A stretch of 15,782 bases of DNA, taken from positions 1 through 15,782 of the forward strand of contig JAVBKF010000185.1 of assembly GCA_031554215.1 (NCBI GenBank). Direction: 5' to 3'. The notes beneath the pieces are model-generated. The model did not search any database. It saw only the letters and a program-made list of their open reading frames with translations, and was not told the origin of the DNA. Below are positions 6,659 to 13,819 of this stretch, one piece after another; position 1 is the first letter of the stretch, and each line of letters opens with the position of its first letter. Both the position numbers and the translations under genes were made by a program. The DNA comes from JAVBKE01 sp031554215. Lineage in GTDB: Bacteria > Bacillota > Bacilli > JARBTR01.

Positions 6659-7079
6659 ATGAAGAATAGAAATGAAATTTGGTCAAGATTAGTTATGACG
6701 ATGTGATGGTGATGTTATTTGCACTGATGGTTAATAAAGTCGTGACAGGACTTGATTTTCACGAAATTGGTGGACTGATTCTGTTTGTATGATTTGTTGT
6801 TCATATCATATACAATCGCAATTGGATTGTGCATGTGACGATGCGATACGCCCCGCATTGTCTATAAAGCTACCGATCTATCAGTGAGCGCGATGGTATG
6901 TTTACGACTAGGAGTCAGGTGCTTGTTGTTTGTATTTGACCAGCACTTCTTAGTACTTTGCATCTCGTCAATCAGATGCAAATGGGTACGAACCGGTTAT
7001 GAGTGCTACAACTCATTATATGAAACTATCAATACTGACTCAGCTGTTCCGGGTATCCCGCAATGAGTGTGACAAATAA
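6659..7079 (+). pseudogene. decayed DUF4405-like membrane protein gene
   Basis: A ribosome binding site (AGAGGAG, 6641-6647) and ATG at 6659 open a frame that stops after 15 codons. Shifting frame near 6694 restores a membrane-protein reading: MVMLFALMVNKVVTGLDF, then HEIGGLILFV, a TGA at 6790-6792 where tryptophan is expected, then FVVHIIYNRNWIV. The HEIxGLxLF...H...NxxWI pattern is the hallmark of the first half of DUF4405 proteins, small integral membrane proteins related in shape to haem-binding b-type membrane subunits. Downstream to 7079 only scattered pieces can be read, in changing frames (for example VMSATTHYMKLSIL before the TAA). At least one frameshift and two stops are present, so the gene is dead. 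A 60-codon open frame at 6884-7066 falls inside it and is not a gene. Confidence 0.7.
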
Positions 7080-7096
7080 TGATATGAAATGAAGCG

Positions 7097-7122
7097 GGCG
7101 AACTTTCCGGGTTCGTCTTTTT
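7097..7122 (+). terminator. terminator before the leucine operon
   Basis: GGCGAAC (7097-7103) pairs with GTTCGTC (7111-7117), with one G-U, around TTTCCGG, followed by TTTTT. It isolates the leucine operon from upstream transcription, so the operon promoter should lie in 7123-7230. Confidence 0.8.
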
Positions 7123-7169
7123 GCTGTAGCGATTTAACGCTCCTCGTATTGATAAATAAAACCAGAATC

Positions 7170-7190
7170 ATATGGAATAGCGGTTCATAT
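7170..7190. promoter_or_regulatory. inverted repeat in the leucine operon promoter region
   Basis: ATATG (7170-7174), 11 bases, CATAT (7186-7190) lie 56 bases before the GTG start of the first gene. This is the only symmetric element between the terminator and the operon. No convincing vegetative -35/-10 pair is seen: TTGATA at 7149-7154 has no good -10 at 17 bases. The repeat may be an operator, or its halves may be alternative-sigma promoter elements. Confidence 0.3.
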
Positions 7191-7245
7191 AGATAGGATA
7201 GTGTTAACCTGTGTAACCAAGCAAGTAAAAGAGGTGTGAAAGCGC

Positions 7246-8385
7246 GTGCATTTTGACTTAACCGAAGAACAAACGATGATTCAGAAACTAGCCCGTGATT
7301 TTGCTGAAGCAGAAGTAGCCCCTGGTGCAGATGCGAGAGATCGTACGGCTACGTTTCCAGCGGAGGTTTTCCGCAAACTGGCTGACCTTGGGCTGATGGG
7401 ACTACCGTTTCCAGAGAAATATGGCGGTGCTGGTGCAGACACCATTAGTTTCGCGATTGTTGTCGAGGCACTTAGCCGAGTTTGTGCTTCTACCGGGATT
7501 ACCTATTCGGCGCATGTTTCCTTAGGCGGTGCACCGCTTCATCTGTTTGGAACGGAAGCACAGAAAGAGAAATACTTAGTACCGCTTTGTGAGGGCAAGA
7601 CGCTCGGCGCATTTGGACTGACTGAGCCAAATGCAGGATCAGATGCTGGCGGCACCCAAACCACAGCTGTTCTCAAGAATGGTCAATGGCGCATCAATGG
7701 GAGCAAATGTTTTATTACCAATGCCAGTTATGCGCAGCATATCATCGTGACAGCACTGACCAATCGTTCAAAAGGAACAAGTGGTATTAGCGCATTCATT
7801 ATCCCGGCCGATAAGCCGGGGTTCACGGTGCGGGCAAGCTATCAAAAGCTGGGGCTACATGCTTCAAATACAACCGAACTGTTTCTAGATCACGTCACTG
7901 TTGATGCAGATCATTTACTTGGCAAGGAAGGAAACGGCTACAAACAGTTTCTTCAGGCACTTGATGGCGGACGAATCGGCATTGGTGCGATGGCGGTTGG
8001 AATCGCACAGGGTGCTTATGAGAAATCACTGCAATATGCACAGGAAAGGAAACAGTTTGGTGCCAAGTTATCCTCGTTCCAGGCGATCCAATTTAAACTC
8101 GCAGATATGGCGATGCAGATTGAGCTTGCCCGAAATTTAGTGTACAAAGCAGCTTGGCTGAAAGACCAAGGCCGATTTTATAAAAAAGAAGCGGCAATGG
8201 CGAAGCTTTATGCCTCAGAAATGTGTATGCGTGTTTGTGACCAAGCGATTCAAATTCATGGCGGATACGGTTATATGAAAGAGTATCAAGTGGAGCGTTA
8301 TTTCCGTGATGCGAAGCTACTCGAGATCGGTGAAGGAACGTCGGAAGTACAGAGAATGGTCATCGCTCGGCAGATTGGTTGCTAA
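7246..8385 (+). CDS. yngJ: acyl-CoA dehydrogenase (isovaleryl-CoA/short-branched-chain, YngJ-like)
   Basis: This 379-residue FAD enzyme oxidises an acyl-CoA to the 2,3-enoyl-CoA and passes electrons to ETF. In this operon the expected reaction is isovaleryl-CoA to 3-methylcrotonyl-CoA. The FAD/substrate motif GLTEPNAGSD is at 124-133, and the C-terminal IGEGTSEVQRMVIARQ segment carries Glu363. Glu363 is the catalytic base position of short/medium-chain dehydrogenases; classical isovaleryl-CoA dehydrogenases instead use a glutamate in an earlier helix and have another residue here. This protein has ALDGGR at that earlier helix, so its active site is of the butyryl-CoA type. Substrate therefore rests on operon context. 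The start is GTG, with GAGGTG at 7231-7236. It is the first gene of the operon, and a 45-base gap separates it from the next. Confidence 0.92.
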   Translation: MHFDLTEEQTMIQKLARDFAEAEVAPGADARDRTATFPAEVFRKLADLGLMGLPFPEKYGGAGADTISFAIVVEALSRVCASTGITYSAHVSLGGAPLHLFGTEAQKEKYLVPLCEGKTLGAFGLTEPNAGSDAGGTQTTAVLKNGQWRINGSKCFITNASYAQHIIVTALTNRSKGTSGISAFIIPADKPGFTVRASYQKLGLHASNTTELFLDHVTVDADHLLGKEGNGYKQFLQALDGGRIGIGAMAVGIAQGAYEKSLQYAQERKQFGAKLSSFQAIQFKLADMAMQIELARNLVYKAAWLKDQGRFYKKEAAMAKLYASEMCMRVCDQAIQIHGGYGYMKEYQVERYFRDAKLLEIGEGTSEVQRMVIARQIGC

Positions 8386-8430
8386 GGGACCCTAGGAAGC
8401 GGTGCGAGTTCAGAACAGGAGACAAATCAG

Positions 8431-9771
8431 ATGTTTCAAAAGGTACTGATTGCGAATCGTGGTGAAATTGCAGTACGAATTATCCGTACTTGTAAACAAC
8501 TTGGCATCAAAACAGTAGCCATTTACTCAGAAGCGGATGCCGATGCACTGCATGTCAGAGATGCTGATGAAGCTTATCTTGTTGGCGGTGCGCGTGTGTC
8601 TGACAGCTACTTAAATAGTGAGAAAATCATTGAAATCGCCACCATTTCAGGAGCAGAAGCAATTCATCCGGGGTATGGCTTGCTATCGGAAAATGCTGGA
8701 TTCGCTACACTTTGTGCATCGGCAGGGATGGTATTTGTTGGTCCCTCGCCGCAGGCGATTGCTACTATGGGCAGTAAGCTTGAGGCACGAAGACTCATGG
8801 AAGCTTGTTCGGTTCCAGTCGTCCCTGGTGTAACGTTGCCACTTACTGACGCGAGAGAAGCAATTGCCGTGAGTGCGCAAATCGGTTACCCACTGATGCT
8901 GAAAGCCTCGGCCGGTGGCGGCGGTATTGGTATGCAGCTTGTTCACGATGCAGCGGCGCTGAGGAAGGCGTTCGCTGGCAACCAAAAGCGGGCGACTGAT
9001 TTCTTCGGTGATGGCGCTATGTATATGGAGAAGTTTGTCACAGATGCACGTCACATTGAGATTCAAATTCTAGCAGATGCAGATGGGAACACCGTTTATC
9101 TAGGCGCACGAGAGTGCTCGATTCAGAGGCGACATCAGAAAGTTATCGAGGAAGCACCTTCTCCCTTTCTGGATGAAGCCACGCGTGTGAAAATGGGGCA
9201 AACAGCGGTACAAGTGGCTAGGGCTATCGACTATCAGAATGCCGGCACAGTCGAATTTCTCGTTGATGCAGATCGGAATTTCTATTTTCTTGAGATGAAT
9301 ACAAGGCTCCAAGTGGAACACACCGTGACCGAAGAGGTTACTGGGCTCGACCTTGTCGCAGAACAACTCAAGATAGCAGCAGGCGAACGTCTTTCCTTCA
9401 CGCAAATGGAAGTGAAACAGAATGGTCATGCGATTGAAGCACGGATTTACGCAGAAGATCCAAAGACTTTTTTCCCATCTCCTGGCGCGATTACGGCACT
9501 GGTAATCCCTGATGGAGAAGGTGTCAGACATGAACTAGGCGTGCATGCGCAGTCGGTGGTAACACCTTTCTATGATCCATTGATTGCAAAGTTAGTTGTA
9601 TGGGGGCAGAACCGTACTGAGGCTGTTTACCGCTTAGAGCAGGCTTTGGCGCAGTATCAGGTAGAAGGAATCAAAACCAATATTCCGCTCCTCAAACTGA
9701 TTGCCTCGCATGAAAAGTTTCAAAGAGGAGAGATAACGACCGACTTCATTGCAATCAATCTGTACAAGTAA
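8431..9771 (+). CDS. yngH: biotin carboxylase subunit of methylcrotonyl-CoA carboxylase
   Basis: This 446-residue ATP-grasp enzyme carboxylates biotin with bicarbonate and ATP. It matches stand-alone AccC-type biotin carboxylases in length. Motifs: IANRGEIAVRI at the N-terminus, HPGYGLLSEN at 79-88, the glycine-rich ATP loop KASAGGGGIGM at 158-168, ECSIQRRHQKVIEE at 228-241 and the catalytic EMNTRLQVEHTVTE at 288-301. It lacks a fused biotin carrier domain; that is supplied by the small gene 45 bases downstream. AGGAG at 8417-8421 supports the ATG. A housekeeping acetyl-CoA carboxylase role is unlikely because the gene sits among leucine-degradation genes and shares an operon with a dedicated carboxyltransferase. 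Confidence is high for the enzyme and good for the methylcrotonyl-CoA pathway. Confidence 0.93.
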   Translation: MFQKVLIANRGEIAVRIIRTCKQLGIKTVAIYSEADADALHVRDADEAYLVGGARVSDSYLNSEKIIEIATISGAEAIHPGYGLLSENAGFATLCASAGMVFVGPSPQAIATMGSKLEARRLMEACSVPVVPGVTLPLTDAREAIAVSAQIGYPLMLKASAGGGGIGMQLVHDAAALRKAFAGNQKRATDFFGDGAMYMEKFVTDARHIEIQILADADGNTVYLGARECSIQRRHQKVIEEAPSPFLDEATRVKMGQTAVQVARAIDYQNAGTVEFLVDADRNFYFLEMNTRLQVEHTVTEEVTGLDLVAEQLKIAAGERLSFTQMEVKQNGHAIEARIYAEDPKTFFPSPGAITALVIPDGEGVRHELGVHAQSVVTPFYDPLIAKLVVWGQNRTEAVYRLEQALAQYQVEGIKTNIPLLKLIASHEKFQRGEITTDFIAINLYK

Positions 9772-9816
9772 ACAGGTGGAAACGAATGTGATCACTGGAG
9801 TAATGGAGGGGAAGAA

Positions 9817-10029
9817 GTGGCGAATGTAACAGCTTTGATGGCGGGAAGTGTCTGGAAAGTGTTGGCGAAAGTCGGTGAGCCGGTAGCGGCCGGGCAGGAT
9901 GTAGCCATTTTAGAATCAATGAAGATGGAGATTCCGGTTACGGCAGAGGGAAGTGGCATTGTCGTAGAGATTCATGTTGCTGAAGGTGATTTCGTCAATG
10001 AAGGTGACCTAATTTTGACACTACAATAA
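9817..10029 (+). CDS. yngHB: biotin/lipoyl attachment protein (stand-alone biotin carrier)
   Basis: The 70-residue protein is a minimal biotinyl domain. ESMKMEIPV at 33-41 places the biotinylated lysine at Lys36, flanked by the two methionines that biotin ligase recognises. The rest (GEPVAAGQDVAILE before it, GDFVNEGDLILTL after it) is the usual flattened beta-barrel. It ferries carboxybiotin between the biotin carboxylase upstream and the carboxyltransferase encoded at the end of the operon. The start is a GTG, with GGAGGGG 5 bases upstream. It resembles B. subtilis YngHB (BLAP) in size and position. About 185 bases without a gene or clear hairpin follow before the next gene. Confidence 0.93.
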   Translation: MANVTALMAGSVWKVLAKVGEPVAAGQDVAILESMKMEIPVTAEGSGIVVEIHVAEGDFVNEGDLILTLQ

Positions 10030-10216
10030 CACAAATAATACGCTTAAATCGGTGTTCGTGCAGGGGCAATCACACAGGTTTGTTTTGCATTATAGCAAGC
10101 TAGTTTGTTGGCTTCGTGCGAGGCAACAGTAACGGCATTGACAACAGCAACAATAGGCATGAGCAAAGTGGTCAATAGTATCAGTTTAATCAATTATTGA
10201 ATAGGAGGCTAGCAGT

Positions 10217-11125
10217 GTGGACTGGCCCAAACAAGTCACCATCAAAGAAGTCGGACCGCGTGATGGGTTGCAAAATGAACCATTATTCATTGAAACAGAA
10301 GACAAGATTGCTTGGATTAATCAACTAGCAGAGACCGGGCTTCAGCATATTGAAATGACATCATTTGTCAATCCGAAATGGATTCCAGCACTTGCTGATG
10401 CAGCATCAGTGGCGCAGGGCATCAAGCGCAATCCTGCAGTGACATACTCTGCGCTGATTCCCAATCTGCATGGACTAGACCGCGCACTTTCAGCTTGTGT
10501 CGACGAAGTAGCCGTTGTCATCTCTGCTAGTGAAATGCATAACCGCCGCAACATCAATCAATCTATTGCCAATAGTTTGTCAACAGTGAACGACATTTGC
10601 CTGCAAGCGGCATCTGTTGGAAAGCCTGTGCGAGGCTATCTTTCTACGGTTTTTGGCTGTCCTTATGAGGGTGAGATTGCCCTCGGTCAAGTATTACGAC
10701 TCACCGAAAAGATGTTTGAGATGGGGATTTATGAGATTTCATTTGGCGATACGATTGGCACCGCAAGTCCTGTGCAGGTAGAAGCGGTTGTCGATGCGCT
10801 CATGCAGCGCTACCCAGCGGAGAAACTAGCAATGCATTTTCACAATACGCACGGAATGGCGCTGGCGAATATTGTCACGTCGTTGCGTAAAGGGATTACC
10901 ATTTTCGATGCTTCACTTGGCGGACTTGGCGGCTGTCCCTATGCCCTTGGTGCAGCAGGAAATGTTGCTACAGAGGACCTCGGTCATATGCTTAATCAGA
11001 TGGGGATACGCACGGGGATAGATCAAGAAAGACTACTTTCGGCAGCATGCTTTATCGAAGAGAAACTCGGGCGCGCGTTACCGAGTCACGCATTACAAAT
11101 TGTTCATGGCGGCCACATGGCTTAA
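10217..11125 (+). CDS. yngG: hydroxymethylglutaryl-CoA lyase
   Basis: The 302-residue TIM-barrel enzyme splits HMG-CoA into acetyl-CoA and acetoacetate. Catalytic and metal residues are all visible: Arg15-Asp16 in EVGPRDGLQNE (11-21), the metal-binding His207 and His209 in HFHNTHG (207-213), and the active-site Cys240 in GGLGGCPYA (235-243), followed by Asn249 in AGNVATED. Length is typical of bacterial lyases (also called MvaB). The start is GTG, with AGGAGG at 10203-10208; an overlapping GTG two bases earlier is out of frame. The next gene starts 15 bases after its stop, so coupling is tight. An isopropylmalate synthase-like enzyme is excluded by the GLGGCPYA signature. Confidence 0.95.
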   Translation: MDWPKQVTIKEVGPRDGLQNEPLFIETEDKIAWINQLAETGLQHIEMTSFVNPKWIPALADAASVAQGIKRNPAVTYSALIPNLHGLDRALSACVDEVAVVISASEMHNRRNINQSIANSLSTVNDICLQAASVGKPVRGYLSTVFGCPYEGEIALGQVLRLTEKMFEMGIYEISFGDTIGTASPVQVEAVVDALMQRYPAEKLAMHFHNTHGMALANIVTSLRKGITIFDASLGGLGGCPYALGAAGNVATEDLGHMLNQMGIRTGIDQERLLSAACFIEEKLGRALPSHALQIVHGGHMA

Positions 11126-11139
11126 GGGGAGGTAATGAT

Positions 11140-11919
11140 ATGCAAACAGTATATGTTTCAAAGAAAGACAATGGGGTTGTGCTCATCCAACTAAATCGCC
11201 CTGAAGTAGCAAATGCTTTGTCATTGCAGTTACTAAGTGAACTGAGCGAAGTGTTGCAAACTTGCGAAGCAGATCCTGCTATTAGGGCAATCGTCATCAC
11301 GGGTAGCGGTGAACGCGTATTTTCTGCTGGTGCAGATTTGAAGGAAAGGTCACGGATGAATCTGACACAGGTACGGCAAACAATGACGAGAATTGGACGA
11401 TGTATTGAGGCGGTCGCTTCGCTTCCCCAACCTGTGATTGCTGCTGTGAACGGTGCAGCATTTGGTGGTGGACTTGAACTTGCACTCGCTTGTGATATTC
11501 GCATTGCTGCCAGCACAGCGCGTTTTGCGCTCCCAGAAACAGCACTTGGGATCATCCCAGGCGGCGGGGGGACACAGAGACTCGCGCGGCTAGTTGGTAT
11601 CGGGCGAGCGAAAGAGCTGATTTATACCGCAAGGCAAATCAGTGCGGCAGAAGCCCTTGAGATTGGGCTAGTTGAACAAGTCACTGAGGCAGACGACATT
11701 CTAGATCAAGCACTTTCGGTAGCAGCGAGAATTGCTAGCAATGCCCCAATTGCCATTAAGCAAGCCAAATTTGCAATTGATCGTGGTATCAATGTTGATG
11801 TAACCACTGGACTTGCCATCGAGCATAGTGCCTATGAAAAGACCGTTCCAACCCTTGACCGTTTGGAAGGATTGCAAGCTTTTAGAGAAAAGCGCGCACC
11901 CATTTTCCAAGGCGAATAA
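11140..11919 (+). CDS. yngF: enoyl-CoA hydratase, probably 3-methylglutaconyl-CoA hydratase
   Basis: The 259-residue crotonase-fold protein should hydrate 3-methylglutaconyl-CoA to HMG-CoA in this pathway. The oxyanion-hole segments are SAGADLKE (62-69) and NGAAFGGGLELALACDIRIA (104-123). The two catalytic glutamates expected of hydratases are present: Glu113 in GGGLELA and Glu133 in LPETALGIIPGGGGTQRL. A longer frame opens at 11047 inside the previous gene, but GGGGAGG at 11126-11132 lies 7 bases before the ATG at 11140, which gives the usual family length. The gene corresponds to YngF in the same order as the B. subtilis cluster. A broad-specificity enoyl-CoA hydratase remains possible. Confidence 0.93.
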   Translation: MQTVYVSKKDNGVVLIQLNRPEVANALSLQLLSELSEVLQTCEADPAIRAIVITGSGERVFSAGADLKERSRMNLTQVRQTMTRIGRCIEAVASLPQPVIAAVNGAAFGGGLELALACDIRIAASTARFALPETALGIIPGGGGTQRLARLVGIGRAKELIYTARQISAAEALEIGLVEQVTEADDILDQALSVAARIASNAPIAIKQAKFAIDRGINVDVTTGLAIEHSAYEKTVPTLDRLEGLQAFREKRAPIFQGE

Positions 11920-11946
11920 GTAAGTGTAATGAATCGGGGAATAAAT

Positions 11947-11974
11947 TGAACCAAAAGCGCGTCGTCTTGGTTCA
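11947..11974 (+). other. intra-operon hairpin
   Basis: TGAACCAA (11947-11954) and TTGGTTCA (11967-11974) form a perfect 8-bp stem with a 12-base loop in the 88-base gap between the hydratase and carboxyltransferase genes. There is no T-tract, so it is not a standard terminator. It may protect or process the mRNA and adjust expression of the last gene. Confidence 0.45.
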
Positions 11975-12007
11975 CCAGTTGGTGTGATAGAAAGGAATGC
12001 ACGACAT

Positions 12008-13537
12008 ATGTCTAATGAAGAAACCTTGCAAGACCGCCTGACAGAAATTCGCCAGGGGGGGCTGGTGCGCTACCATCAGAAGAATGCTGAACAAGGAAAA
12101 TTGTTTGTTCGTGACCGCTTGGGGCTGCTCTTTGATCCTGGTTTTGCGCTCGAAGATGCATTGTTTGCCAATCACGAGGCAGGGAATTTACCAGCAGATG
12201 GCGTCATTACAGCGATTGGCAAAATAGCGGGAAAAACCGTTTGTGTCATGGCAAACGATTCAACCGTGAAAGCTGGTTCATGGGGGGCAAAAACGGTTGA
12301 GAAAATCATCCGAATTCAGGAAACAGCAGAGAAAATGATGGTACCGTTGCTTTATTTAGTTGATTCAGCAGGTGCGCGGATTACCGATCAAATTGATATG
12401 TTTCCGGGCAGACGGGGTGCTGGGCGGATTTTCTACAATCAGGTGAGACTCTCAGGTAAAATCCCGCAGATATGTTTATTGTTTGGACCGTCGGCAGCTG
12501 GTGGTGCCTACATTCCGGCGTTTTGTGATGTTGTGTTCATGGTGGATGGCAATGCATCTATGTATCTTGGGTCACCACGAATGGCAGAGATGGTCATTGG
12601 TGAGCAGGTGTCGCTAGAAGAAATGGGTGGTGCACGGATGCATTGCACAGTATCTGGCTGCGCTGACGTGCTAGCTTCCAGTGAAGCGGAAGTGATTTCG
12701 TTAGCCCGTGAATACCTTGCGTATTTCCCTGCCAATTATCAGCAGAAAACTGAGCGGCAGGAAGGTAGGCCTGCTAAACAGTTCGCGCAGTCTCTTGAGG
12801 AAGTAGTCCCTACGAATCAAAATGTCGCTTTCAATATGATGACACTTATTGAACGGATAATTGATGAGGATTCCTTCTTTGAAATCAAGCAGTTATTCGC
12901 TGGTGAATTAATCACTGGATTTGCACGCATGGATGGGCGAACGATTGGAATTGTTGCCAATCAATCACGTGTGAAGGGTGGCGTCTTGTTTCATGACACA
13001 GCGGATAAGGCTGCTAAATTTATTACGCTGTGCGATGCGTTTCAGATTCCACTCCTTTTCCTAGCGGATGTTCCCGGCTTTATGATTGGGAGTCAGGTAG
13101 AGCGGGCAGGTATTATTCGTCATGGTGCGAAGATGATTGCCGCCCTATCAGAAGCAACAGTACCGAAGATTTCAATCATCGTCCGCAAAGCGTATGGTGC
13201 TGGGCTCTATGCGATGGCAGGCCCAGCGTTTGAACCAGATTGTTGCCTCGCGCTCCCGACCGCCCAAATAGCCGTTATGGGACCGGAAGCAGCCGTGAAT
13301 GCGGTCTATGCTGGGAAGATTGCAGCACTACCACCCAATGAGCGAGCGGCCTTTATCGCTGAACAAAGAGCGATCTACCAACAAAATATTGATATCTATC
13401 GTTTGGCTTCTGAAATGGTGATTGATGGTGTGATCCCGGCGAATACGCTCCGAGACGAGCTAATTGCCCGCTTTGATGTCTATGCCAGCAAAACACTCGC
13501 ACAATCAGCACGTAGGCATCCAGTCTACCCTATTTAA
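12008..13537 (+). CDS. yngE: carboxyltransferase (beta) subunit of methylcrotonyl-CoA carboxylase
   Basis: The 509-residue subunit transfers the carboxyl group from carboxybiotin to the acyl-CoA. It has the two crotonase-like halves of the propionyl/methylcrotonyl-CoA carboxyltransferase family. The N-half carries LVDSAGARI (117-125), the CoA oxyanion loop GPSAAGGAYIPA (160-171) and EEMGGARMHCTVSGCAD (204-220). The C-half carries VPGFMIGSQVERAGIIRHGA (355-374) and RKAYGAGLYAMAG (393-405). The MHCxVSGxxD pattern is closer to methylcrotonyl-CoA than propionyl-CoA carboxylases, and the operon agrees. The ATG at 12008 is preferred, with AAAGGA about 11 bases upstream; a GTG at 11984 has no ribosome binding site. 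Last gene of the operon. Confidence 0.92.
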   Translation: MSNEETLQDRLTEIRQGGLVRYHQKNAEQGKLFVRDRLGLLFDPGFALEDALFANHEAGNLPADGVITAIGKIAGKTVCVMANDSTVKAGSWGAKTVEKIIRIQETAEKMMVPLLYLVDSAGARITDQIDMFPGRRGAGRIFYNQVRLSGKIPQICLLFGPSAAGGAYIPAFCDVVFMVDGNASMYLGSPRMAEMVIGEQVSLEEMGGARMHCTVSGCADVLASSEAEVISLAREYLAYFPANYQQKTERQEGRPAKQFAQSLEEVVPTNQNVAFNMMTLIERIIDEDSFFEIKQLFAGELITGFARMDGRTIGIVANQSRVKGGVLFHDTADKAAKFITLCDAFQIPLLFLADVPGFMIGSQVERAGIIRHGAKMIAALSEATVPKISIIVRKAYGAGLYAMAGPAFEPDCCLALPTAQIAVMGPEAAVNAVYAGKIAALPPNERAAFIAEQRAIYQQNIDIYRLASEMVIDGVIPANTLRDELIARFDVYASKTLAQSARRHPVYPI

Positions 13538-13550
13538 ACGACAGAAAAAA

Positions 13551-13600
13551 CCCCTCTCACACCAGACTAAAGGGGGAGGGGGAAGTCTGATGTGAAAAGG
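13551..13600. terminator. terminator-like hairpin with pseudoknot potential after the leucine operon
   Basis: TCACACCAGACT (13557-13568) pairs with AGTCTGATGTGA (13584-13595), one mismatch in 12. The 15-base loop holds two runs of five G, and CCCCTC just upstream (13551-13556) is complementary to GAGGGG in that loop (13576-13581), so an H-type pseudoknot could form. On the minus strand the same stem is followed by GAGGGG then TTTTTT, a good terminator in that direction. On the plus strand the tail (AAAAGGGCTTCTTC) is not a clean U-tract. Confidence 0.65.
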
Positions 13601-13638
13601 GCTTCTTCTATCTCATAAAGCTATATTAACCGACATAT

Positions 13639-13654
13639 CTTAACTGTATTTAAG
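13639..13654. promoter_or_regulatory. operator-like motif, copy 1
   Basis: CTTAACTGTATTTAAG sits within a longer inverted repeat (ATCTTAA, 6 bases, TTAAGAT at 13637-13656). A nearly identical motif lies at 13720-13736. Two copies upstream of atoD suggest a regulator binding pair. Confidence 0.4.
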
Positions 13655-13719
13655 ATGTCATCTGATAAGTGTATTTGAAGTAGCGCTCCTAGGCTACAAA
13701 CATAGTCTAACAACCCTTC

Positions 13720-13736
13720 CTTAACTTTATCTTAAG
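13720..13736. promoter_or_regulatory. operator-like motif, copy 2
   Basis: CTTAACTTTATCTTAAG repeats copy 1 with one substitution and one inserted base. It can also be read as TTAACT and TTAAGT, direct repeats 11 bases apart, the spacing used by PhoP-type response regulators, though PhoP sites normally have more repeats. It lies about 40 bases before the -10 box of the atoD promoter. Confidence 0.4.
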
Positions 13737-13752
13737 TTCTTGATGTTGATAA

Positions 13753-13781
13753 AAGTTTTGTTTATTGTACCCTTTTATAAT
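13753..13781 (+). promoter_or_regulatory. atoDA promoter, -10 box
   Basis: TATAAT at 13776-13781 is a perfect -10 box 38 bases before the atoD start. The -35 position (AAGTTT, 13753-13758) is poor, which would fit a promoter needing an activator such as one bound at the motifs just upstream. Confidence 0.45.
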
Positions 13782-13819
13782 TCATTTGTGCTGAATGATG
13801 AGGAACAGGCGGTAATTAT

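Noticed and set aside
7168..7194. SigE promoter or cre site before the leucine operon
   Set aside because: TCATATG and CATATAGA resemble SigE boxes but are spaced too closely, and the TGGAATAGCGGTTCA stretch needs an extra base to fit a cre consensus.
8683..9531. Minus-strand frames of 127 and 143 codons
   Set aside because: They are antisense shadows of the biotin carboxylase gene, whose own frame carries every catalytic motif.
10030..10216. Intergenic gap inside the leucine operon considered as a lost gene
   Set aside because: Only very short frames are present, no hairpin with a T-tract is seen and no protein-like stretch could be read.
11052..11555. 167-codon minus-strand frame
   Set aside because: It lies antisense to the enoyl-CoA hydratase gene and has no ribosome binding site or recognisable motifs.
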